Origin: Halomonas sp.
Lineage (GTDB): Bacteria > Pseudomonadota > Gammaproteobacteria > Pseudomonadales > Halomonadaceae
Direction of reading: 5' to 3'
Length of the DNA: 64,000 bases
Assembly: GCF_017983445.1 (NCBI RefSeq)
Contig: NZ_JAGOBJ010000005.1
Span: forward strand, 280,585 to 344,584
The translations under genes and the position numbers were made by a program. The notes beneath the pieces are model-generated. The model was not told the origin of the DNA and did not search any database. It saw only the letters and a list, made by a program, of their open reading frames with translations. Below, piece after piece: positions 43,780 to 52,600 of the stretch. Numbering within the stretch: position 1 is the stretch's first letter; every line of letters starts with the position of its first letter.

Positions 43780-44244
43780 TTATGCAGAAACCGCCGATAG
43801 GCTGATACTTTGAATCGGTAATTGCACGGGCAGCTTGAGAGGCGTCGACGCTGCCAAGTGGGCCAGCGTCACGCTTTCCAGTAGCGTACGAATCGCGAGC
43901 GACACACGTTGCCAGTTATCAGCCACACCACATGTGGCGGCCAGCTCACACTCGCCTTGGGCCTGACTGCACTCGGTCATCGCAACGGGCCCTTCAATAG
44001 CCGAAATAATATCCGCTGCAGTGATTTGCGACGCAGGCCTGGCAAGCCGATAGCCGCCCTGAGCGCCACGCTGGGACGCCAAGAGCCCTGCTTTAACCAG
44101 CATTTTAAGCGTCTTGCTAACCGTGGGGTGTGGCAATTGCACGGCTTCAGCGAGATCAGCCGCGGCATGCGAAGCCTGCGGATGACGGGCAATCTGCGCC
44201 ATGACCACAGCGGCGTAATCTGTCAGCCGAGAAAGCTTTAGCAT
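43780..44244 (-). CDS. Rrf2/IscR-type SUF operon regulator
   Basis: 154 aa from the ATG at 44244 (GGGAG, 5 nt spacing), giving the family start MLKLSRLTDYAAVVMAQIAR. An Rrf2 winged helix (residues 1-85) precedes three cysteines in TECSQAQGECELAATCG, spaced C-x6-C-x5-C as in cluster-binding IscR-type proteins. It is the first gene of the suf operon and likely senses Fe-S status to control its own promoter. Confidence 0.92.
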   Translation of the reverse strand: MLKLSRLTDYAAVVMAQIARHPQASHAAADLAEAVQLPHPTVSKTLKMLVKAGLLASQRGAQGGYRLARPASQITAADIISAIEGPVAMTECSQAQGECELAATCGVADNWQRVSLAIRTLLESVTLAHLAASTPLKLPVQLPIQSISLSAVSA

Positions 44245-44288
44245 GTCGACTCCCATTGATTAGTCAGTCATCAAGCTGGCTGCGTATT

Positions 44289-44328
44289 AATTGGGTACCA
44301 TTTTAGTCCTGTATAAAATTGATGTGAA
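44289..44328 (-). promoter_or_regulatory. suf promoter with IscR type-1-like operator
   Basis: On the minus strand TTCACA (44328-44323) and TAAAAT (44305-44300) are spaced by 17 bases. The -10 lies within GGACTAAAATGGTACC, which is near-palindromic and close to the type-1 core GACTAAAATAGTC of IscR-controlled promoters. Binding of holo-regulator here would block transcription. The leader to the chosen regulator start is about 45-50 nt. Confidence 0.6.
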
Positions 44329-44442
44329 GCCCTAACGCACAATCATTGGCAAATTAGCCTAATTCTTGGCACGTTCGGCGCAGATGGCATCAAAAACGCC
44401 AATCATTATCATTTAAAAATTTTATTTGTCTTCCGATATAAA

Positions 44443-44471
44443 AAAACCTACCGCGTAAAGGGGTAGGTTTT
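44443..44471 (-). terminator. Terminator after yjdM (bidirectional shape)
   Basis: AAAACCTACC (44443-44452) pairs exactly with GGTAGGTTTT (44462-44471), loop 9; U-rich on both sides (AAAAAA to the left as read on the minus strand). It ends the yjdM transcript and insulates the suf promoter. Confidence 0.88.
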
Positions 44472-44487
44472 GTTGTTAATCAAGCGA

Positions 44488-44829
44488 TCAGGCTTTTTTA
44501 ACAAACTCTGATTTGAGCTTCATAGGGCCAATGCCATCAACTTTACAGTCGATATCGTGGTCACCCTCGACGATACGAATACTCTTGACCTTCGTGCCTA
44601 CCTTAACCACCAGCGAGCTGCCTTTGACCTTCAGATCCTTGATAACGGTGACGCTGTCGCCGTCAAACAGCGGATTGCCGTTAGCATCACGTACGCTCGG
44701 GGCGTCATCCGCCGCTTCGGCATTTGTCGTTTTCGACCATTCATGACCACATTCGGGGCACACGTACTGCAGACCGTCATCGTACGTAAAAGTCGAGGCG
44801 CAGGAAGGACAATTAGGCAGTTCGTTCAT
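44488..44829 (-). CDS. yjdM: Zinc-ribbon YjdM/PhnA family protein
   Basis: 113 aa from the ATG at 44829 (GGAG upstream). An N-terminal zinc ribbon ([20 protein letters not shown], then CGHEW) is followed by the YjdM domain with [20 protein letters not shown]. It was once linked to phosphonoacetate hydrolysis, but YjdM function is not that; the role is unknown. Small cytoplasmic protein. Confidence 0.92.
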   Translation of the reverse strand: MNELPNCPSCASTFTYDDGLQYVCPECGHEWSKTTNAEAADDAPSVRDANGNPLFDGDSVTVIKDLKVKGSSLVVKVGTKVKSIRIVEGDHDIDCKVDGIGPMKLKSEFVKKA

Positions 44830-44906
44830 GGACGGCTCCATCGCGGGCAATAAGAAAGCGATGGAGCCTACACCGAATAGGCAAGATGCTCCAGCCTGAG
44901 AGGCTA

Positions 44907-45383
44907 TCAGCCCCGCTGGTAAGTGCCCACCAGGCGGTCAATGCCTAATAGATGCGGTTCAACTTCTTTTAAAAGCTCGGCCATGCTGAGGCCTTCCGGC
45001 AGCGCCGTTTGATGATCCAGCGCCAACACCATGAAGTAGTAAAGGTGCTTGCCATGCCCCTCGGGTGGCATTGGGCCGCCGTAACCTCGTTTATCGAAGT
45101 CGTTGCTGCCGGACGTACCGATCGGGGTATTTTCCTCAAGACCGGTGATATCGCCCGGCAGATTATAAAGACTCCAGTGGATAAACCCGTAGCTTCCATC
45201 TTTAACAAGCGGTGCGTCGGGATCATGGCAGAACACCGCAAACCCTTTGGTGCCTTCAGGCACGTTATGCCAGGCAAGCGGTGGAGACACATCGTCACCT
45301 TCGCCGGTATAACGCGCAGGAATCGCCTGATGCTGCTCAAAAGCCGTACTGGTAACTTGCATGGATGATAGTGCAAATGCCAT
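44907..45383 (-). CDS. YbhB/YbcL family PEBP-like protein
   Basis: 158 aa, phosphatidylethanolamine-binding-protein fold: [40 protein letters not shown] and [20 protein letters not shown] are the family motifs lining the anion-binding pocket. No signal peptide, so it should be cytoplasmic. Physiological role unknown. Confidence 0.93.
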   Translation of the reverse strand: MAFALSSMQVTSTAFEQHQAIPARYTGEGDDVSPPLAWHNVPEGTKGFAVFCHDPDAPLVKDGSYGFIHWSLYNLPGDITGLEENTPIGTSGSNDFDKRGYGGPMPPEGHGKHLYYFMVLALDHQTALPEGLSMAELLKEVEPHLLGIDRLVGTYQRG

Positions 45384-45444
45384 TTGTCTCTCCTTGGGTT
45401 AGCCAATAACGCTTATTACAGGGTGGCTGGAAATAGTGACGCTA

Positions 45445-45996
45445 TCAAGGCCGGTTCAGTAAACCTGAGTTTTGTTGCCACCACTGCCGAGCGATCACGG
45501 CATTTTCTGCATTACCGGCAGGATTCAGCACGGTGGGCAGCTGAACGTAGCTTCCACCTGTGTTCACCATCAAGAGCGGATCTTGCGTTGCTAGCTGTAG
45601 CGCATACAGCACCAGCATTTGCTCATAATCATCGCGTGTATCCAAACGTGAAAACAGCAGAGGCACGGCGGGCAAGCCGATTTCGCCTAACCGTTCTGCC
45701 GCGATATACCACACCCTTGGATTGTCACGATCACCGTACGCGGAAACAAATCGTCGGTCGGAAAGTCGGCTCACATAGTAAGATGCCTCTTCTTCAGGGC
45801 TTACAAATAGTGGCGGCACCCAGTCGGTCGCCGAAGCCGTATTGGCGTAGGTGATTGGCGCTGCCGTGGGTGGTGTTTGAGAAACCGGAACGTCAACCGG
45901 GCGCGGATTTTCGGGCGCGGCTGTACGCTGATTGCCCGCACACCCGGCTAGAAATACGCTTCCCAGCAGTAAGACATACAACACTTTTTGCTGCAT
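45445..45996 (-). CDS. Hypothetical outer-membrane lipoprotein
   Basis: 183 aa from the ATG at 45996 (MQQKVLYVLLLGSVFLAGC), chosen because GGGAG lies 7 nt upstream. A signal sequence ends in a lipobox (FLAGC) near residue 19. The mature protein is soluble with a low-complexity start (Pro, Ala). No family was recognised. It is monocistronic-looking. Confidence 0.75.
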   Translation of the reverse strand: MQQKVLYVLLLGSVFLAGCAGNQRTAAPENPRPVDVPVSQTPPTAAPITYANTASATDWVPPLFVSPEEEASYYVSRLSDRRFVSAYGDRDNPRVWYIAAERLGEIGLPAVPLLFSRLDTRDDYEQMLVLYALQLATQDPLLMVNTGGSYVQLPTVLNPAGNAENAVIARQWWQQNSGLLNRP

Positions 45997-46051
45997 TTTC
46001 ATGCTCCCTGTGCACTCCCTCACAATAGGCCTGACATATCCATGACCAGCA

Positions 46052-46423
46052 TCATGACCAGCGCCCCTGGCGTTTTAAACGTCTTTTGACCCAGCTATCA
46101 TACAGCTTGCGTAGCCCAGGTTTAATAAGCGGCAAGCCAATAACCCAGGCGACTGGGCGCAACAATGCAACGCGCGTCATTAATAGCCGATAGGCATCAA
46201 TCCCCTCAACGATGCGCCCGTCGGTTTGCTCAACATGCAATGACCTCAAGGCCGCCTCCGGGGCTATCCCTTTATCTCGCAACGCCTGTTGATATTCGCT
46301 CACATCACACCAGCGAATATCGCTTGCATCTGCACCGGCCCAACTCTCATAGCGCTGCCTGTCTTTACGGCAGCTGGGGCAAACCGCATCGTAATAGACA
46401 TTAATGACGTGGTTATTAGGCAT
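46052..46423 (-). CDS. DCC family thiol-disulfide-like protein (DUF393)
   Basis: 123 aa with the DCC signature YYDAVCPSCRKD near residue 10 (D-x-V-C-x-x-C), which resembles a thioredoxin-like redox site. LPLIKPGLRKLYDSWVKRRL is the usual C-terminal region. Role unknown; probably cytoplasmic. Confidence 0.87.
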   Translation of the reverse strand: MPNNHVINVYYDAVCPSCRKDRQRYESWAGADASDIRWCDVSEYQQALRDKGIAPEAALRSLHVEQTDGRIVEGIDAYRLLMTRVALLRPVAWVIGLPLIKPGLRKLYDSWVKRRLKRQGRWS

Positions 46424-46539
46424 AGTCAGCTCTAGGTAACGTTTTACCGATTAAGTGTGGCACTTACCAGAACAGAGACAACCCCCAATGCAGCGCAATA
46501 CGGAAAGCGTCCGCTGTTAACCGCCAAACGACAATAAAA

Positions 46540-46577
46540 AAAGCCTGCGATGCCAAATGAACGGCCTCGCAGGCTTT
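46540..46577 (-). terminator. Terminator of the giant gene
   Basis: AAAGCCTGCGA and TCGCAGGCTTT form an 11-bp perfect stem with a 16-base loop. Reading the minus strand it runs into a U-tract, about 100 nt past the stop of the giant gene. Confidence 0.85.
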
Positions 46578-46588
46578 ATTAACACCTT

Positions 46589-46648
46589 TTATATCTTCAG
46601 TACTTATATCCTCAGTACTTATGTCATCAGTACCTATGCAATTAGCAC
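46589..46648. repeat. Four tandem 15-bp repeats in the 3'UTR of the giant gene
   Basis: Plus-strand units TTATATCTTCAGTAC, TTATATCCTCAGTAC, TTATGTCATCAGTAC and a degenerate CTATGCAATTAGCAC lie head-to-tail between the stop codon and the terminator. The first two differ by one base. They could be a slippage-prone tract or protein-binding array. Confidence 0.75.
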
Positions 46649-46680
46649 CACGGAAGCGCTAGAGAAGTAACATACGCAAG

Positions 46681-49600
46681 TTACATCAATGCGCCCTGAG
46701 CATCTTCCTGTACCCCGCTGATGCTGACATCGTCGCTGAGTGCCGCTACCTCCTCATCAAGGTAAGAAGCATCATTCGCTTCAGAGGCCATGGCCATCAT
46801 CAGACCCACGCTCGAAGCGCTGGCCGCTTCTGTGCCAGCATCGCGAGTGATCTGGAAAGATGCCAGATCCATGGAGCCGCCGTTGAAGGTAATGCGCAGA
46901 ACCTGAACGCCCTCTTCCAAGTCCAGCGTCAGCGAGGGGCCATCGACATACACACCCCAGTCGCCGGAGTTAGGTACCGAGCCGCTGGCCTGCGCATAGA
47001 AGCCTCCGTTCTGCTCAACCGCCGCGGTGATGGTACGCCCATCGTCGGGGCTTGAGGTAACGAACGATAGGGTATGACTTCCCGCCTGCTCGACGTTAAT
47101 GGTGTACTCTAGCCACTCGCCTTCATCCACCCAGCCGACGGCCTCTCCTTCACCGACGATATCCACACCGTCGCCGGGGCGAACTTCTGTGCCGATCTGG
47201 TAGGCATCCGCGTCATTGTAGGCAACTCCCTGGCCACCCTCATCGTAATTCACCGCATCGAGTGTCAGCCCTTCGTTGGCATCCACTAGCCATGGCGTTC
47301 CCTCGGCATTGAACGCCTGCTGTCCATCGCGCGACAGAGTGAACGAGGCCAAGTCCATCGATCCACCGTTGAACGTAAGCCGCAGCACCTGCTCGCCTGC
47401 TTCAAGCGCGACCTGAGAAGCATCGGTGGGCTGGAAGTTACCCCAGCCGCCGGTTGGTGATACCACTACCGGGCCGCTTGATGCGTAGGACATACCGTCT
47501 CCCTGGGTAAAGGTGGCCGTGATGCTGCGCTGAGAGCCGCCAGCGTCGCCGAGTGCTGACAGGAAGGACAGGTCATAAACACCGGCCTGCTGAATGTTGA
47601 GCGTGTACTCTACCCATTCACCTTCATCCACCCAGCCAATAGCATCGCCATTGCCTACGATATCCACGCCATCACCGGGACGCATCTCGGTGCCGATCTG
47701 GTAGTCATCGGCATCGTTGTAGGCGACACCCTGGCCTCCCTCGTCATAGTTCGCGGCCTTGAGGCTGAAGTTGCCGCCTACTAGCCATGCCTCGCCATTG
47801 GGGGTGAAGGCACGCTGACCGTCGTCTACGGGAGCTTCGTCTACTGCCAGCGTAAAGCCTGTCTGAACGCTGGCCTGGCCATCAGAGGCCGTAACGATAA
47901 TGTCGAAGCTTCCCGCTGCAGTAGCCGTCCCGGAGAACACGCCGTCCGAGGACATGGATATTCCGCTGGGCAGACCACTGGCGGTATACGTCAAGCTATC
48001 ACCATCGGCGTCGATAAACGCATCGGCAGGCAGGCTGAAGCTGATTGCCTCGCCTTCCACCAAGGCGACGTCGTCAATGCCTGCTTCTACCACCGGCGCC
48101 TGGTTTGCGGGCGTCTGATCGACGGGCGCCAAGTTGAACGAGGCCAGATCCATCGACCCACCGTTGAAGGTAAGCCGTAGCACTTGCTCGCCAGCCTCAA
48201 GCGCTACCTGCGTGGTAGCGGTCGGGGTGAAAGTCGTCCAACTGCCGGTGGGTGACACCCCTACCGGCGAAGCCGTGACATAAGGCATATCCCCCTTGGC
48301 AAAGCTTGCGGTAATCGAACGGGCAGCCGAATTGGTCGACGCCATGGAGGTCAGGAAGCCGAGGTCGTAAACACCGTCTTCCGCTACGTTGATGGTGTAT
48401 TCCACCCACTCACCGTTCTCTATGAAGCCGATTGCCTGTGAGGGAGTGGAGATATCCACCCCTTCGTCGGAGCGGAAGGAGCTGCCTTGGTGGGCGGCAT
48501 CCGAGTCGTTATAGGCAACGCCCTGACCGCCGTTATCATAGAAGCGTGCTTCCAGAGTCAGCCCATCGGCACCCACTTCCCAGGCCGTCTGGGTATCGTT
48601 GTAAGCACTCTGGCCATCGTCGGCAGGCGCTACAAAGTCGAGGTTGAACGAGGCCAGATCCAACTGGCCGCCGTTGAAGGTCAGCCGCAGTACTTGCTCT
48701 CCTTCCTCCAGCTCGAAGGTCAGCGGACCCACGGTCTGGAAGCTGGTGAAGCTGCCGGTATTGGGAAGGTTTTGTACCTGTGCCGGGGTGTAGAAGCCAC
48801 CATCCTGCTCGAACGCGGCCGTAATGGTCTTGCCGCCGCTAGTCGCCGAGGTTGAGAAGCTCAGCGTATAGGTACCCGCCGTTTCCACGTTCAGAGTGTA
48901 CTCGACCCATTCACCGTCAGCGATGTAACCCAGCGCCTCGGTGCCGATCGATATGTCCACCGCCTCGTCGGAGCGGAACGACGCCCCCTGATGGCCTGGC
49001 GTGGTGTCGTTATACGCTACGCCCTGGCCACCGTTGTCATACAGTTTCGCTTGTAGCGCCAAACCTTCGCTGCCCACCACCCAGGCAGTCTCACTCGCAT
49101 TAAAGGCGGTTTGACCGGTTGGTTCAGGGTTATCGAGGAAGTTCGGAATGCCGTCGTTGTTATCGTCGTCGTACAGATCCACTCGGCCATTGCCATCAGC
49201 ATCTTCCGCCCCTGCCGGGTCATAGGGAGTAACGTTCTCCACCAGGAAGATGTTGTCGTTGTAGTCGTAGTTCACCCCGGCATAGTCCTGAATCACGATA
49301 TAGGTGTCCGGAATGACGTTGCCCGCAGCGTCCTTGGCGATATACACGCGAATCAAATGGCCGTCATTGGCGTCCCAGTTAAGGTTGGTGCCCGGGTTAC
49401 CAATGGCATCAACGGTGTCCTCGTAGAGGTTGGCATCCGGGTCGGACCAGGAAATGTAGCCCTGACGACCCGATATCTCAGCGAAGAAACCAAACGGCGC
49501 ATCGCGATCCAGGGTGGTGGTGGTCAATTGATTGCCGTTGTTGAGCGTGCGCGGCAATAGCGTCTGACCATCCGCCTCGTCGTGGGCCAGAATTTCATCA

Positions 49601-52600
49601 CGGTTGCGGCTATCCACATCGTGGATGAACAGTCGGGCCACGTCACCTTGAGTGTGATAGGCCGCCAGCTGGGTGATCTTGATCGGCGAGCTGCCCTCAG
49701 CACGCTGGAAGTACGGTGCCAGAATTTCATCGCCGTTGGCTTCCACCAGACCACCCTTGTTCATCTGTCCTTCGGCCACATTGGTGGTATAGCCGAAGGC
49801 GTTGATAATTTCCTGGACCAGAGGTTCCTGGCCGCTTTCAGACTGGTTCTGAGCCAAGCCCGCAAGCTGGATGACCTTCTCGCCCTCGTCGGCATCGCTT
49901 GAAGTGATGATAAGGCTCGCCTCATAGAGGCTTGCATCGTTGGGGTCATTGGCGATAAAGCGCACCGTCACATCAATGGCCTCACCCGGCTCCAGCGTTA
50001 CCGCTGAGAAGGCCTGGGTAAGTTCGAACAGCGTCGTATCACTGACCTCAATGCCATTGATATCCAGGGCCTCGAAACCATCGTTTCTGAGCGTGATGGT
50101 CACTTCGTCGTGCACCACCTGCGCGGCGTTGGCCGGGTTTTCGATACGCGACATCACCAGGCGATCATTGGACGGCACGCCGTCGTTATTGATCACTGTA
50201 AGCTCACCACCGGTTACCGGCGTCACGCCCTCAATGAGGAACATGTTGTCGTTGTAGTCGTAGTTGATACCGGTGTAATCCATGATGCCCAGATAGGTAT
50301 TGGGAATCACGTTACCGTTGGCATCCAGCGCCCGGAACATGCGCACGGTGTAGCCGCGCTCGATACCCTCGGCATCGGCCGGTGGCGTACCGCCCCCTTG
50401 AGGGTTCAGCGATGGGTCGGTGGACAGGTTGGCCACCTCAATACCAAACACGCCCTGGCCGGCCCAGCTGCCGGGAATATCGGCAAGCGAGAAGCTCGCA
50501 GTGGAGAACTGCCCATCGCTTTTCACCGGTAGCAGGGACTGGTTGTTATCCCCCGCATGGTTGCTGAAGATGATGTCCTGGTTTTTATTACCCGGATTAT
50601 GGATACCCAACGTCGCACCGCCATCGCCATGGTAGGCCGCCAGTTGAGTAATCTTGGCCTCCCCGGCACCGTCCGCCAATGCCCAGTAACGCGACATGAC
50701 TTCATCATCGTTGACGGGACGATACAGATCGAAATCGTTGAGCACCGAGTTCTCGCCGCCGCCCACCGTGGTTAGGCCATCAATACGGTTACCAAAGCCG
50801 AACACTTCCCATACTTCATTGACGTTGGGTTCCCAGCCGCCTTCATCACGCGCCTGCCAGAAGCCTGCCATATGAATTTCGGCAACCGGCGAATCAGCAT
50901 CGTTTGTGACCAGACGAATACGGCCTTCGAATACACCGTCACCCGCGTCGTTGGTAGGCGCCGTGTAGCTGGCACGGTCAAACAGCACCGTTACTTCGAG
51001 CGACTGTCCGGCGGCAAGCGTCAAGCCTTCAAAAACGCTGGGATCTTCCAGCACGAATGGGCCTTCGATATCGGCATCGAGTATCTGCAGGACATCACTG
51101 CCGGTGTTGGAAATGGTGACCGTAGCGCTTTCCTTGAAGTCGCGATTGGTGTTCGAGGCGCTGTTATTCTCCAGATAGCTGAAGTGCAGCCGATCAGAGA
51201 AATAGGCAGCATCGCCGCTTTGTACTGCGATATCGGCGTTGTCGTTGCCAGCGACCGGCGTTACGTCCAAATAGTCCAGATCATCGGCACCATCGGCCGT
51301 AGAAACTGCACGCAGGTTGTACTCCACACCTGCTTTGAGTTCGACATAAGCGCCCTCTTCGCCAGCCTCTCCCACGCCCGGGTAGGCCAGTACTTTAACC
51401 GCCTGCCCGTTGAGGGTTAGGGTCAGCCCCTGACCATCGTCGCCCCCGGCATTCGCCGCCAAGTCAAGGCGATAGAGACCGTCGGCATCGACCGTGAAGT
51501 AGAAGTCGGCGGTCAGCTCATTGATGGTGCGGGCACTGTCGCCGCTCTCAAGCTCGATACGTGACCCATCCGAAACGTCGGCATACACCGGAACAAAGTT
51601 ATCGGTCGGCGCATTCGGCACCTTCAGCAGGTCGATATTGGGGCCCACGGCGTTTGGCGCGGTCAAGGTGATGGTATTGCTGCCCGCCTGCAGGGTGACC
51701 AACGCGTTCTGGAAGAACCAGTTATCCTCGGCGGCGTTGCTTTGGCCTTCAAAGTTCAACTGCCCCAGATCGACGCCGTTGATAGTCAGGCCCAGCGGGC
51801 GGTCGGCCTTGGCCGCGCCCAGAGCGTAGCGGAAGCCGATGTCATAGCTGCCCGCCTCGCTGACATCAATGGTCCAGGTAATCGTCTGGTCGCCCGTTCC
51901 ATCAAAGTCGACGAAGCCGTCACCGGAGGCGTTGCGGTCATCGTTGCTGGCCAGTACTACCACCGCGCCATCAAGCGTCGCGCCTTCGGCTTCATACTGG
52001 GTCACGTCCGGCGTGGTATCCGGCTCACCCCGCAAGATCTCCAACTGATCGATATTGGGGCCGGTATTGGCGGTGGCTTGCAGGCGCACCGTGTTCTGAC
52101 CACTGACCAGCGTGGCTGCCACATCTTCAGTCAGCCATTCGGCCCAGGCCGCATCACCGGTTAGCCCTGGCGGTGGGCTGAAGTCGAATACACCGACACT
52201 GACGTTATTGACGAACACCTCAAGCGGACGGTTGGCATCGCCGCCATTGGCGTAGCGCAGCCTCAACACCGATTCGCCAGCCTGAGCGGCGCTCAGGTCG
52301 AACGTAAAGGTGAGGAAGTCGACGTTGGTGGAACCGAAGTCGGCATAGCCACCCAGAACACCGTCGTTATCGTTGGTATTGCCATCCACACCGAAGGATC
52401 CTGGGCGCAGGCCGTTGGGCAGGCCCTCGGTGGTTTCGCGGTTATCGACATCGCGGATCTGGATCTGGGCGCCTGCTCCCGTCGCAATCGTCACTGCGGT
52501 GCCATCATCCGGCGTCTTATCTTCAGCCTGAATGATCAGCAGCGATTCCAAATCACCTGGTTCGGGATCAACTGGATCCACCACCCCACCCGGCGCCGGG

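Noticed and set aside
46589-46648. CRISPR-like array
   Set aside because: The 15-bp units are directly adjacent with no spacers and no cas genes nearby; it is a simple tandem repeat.
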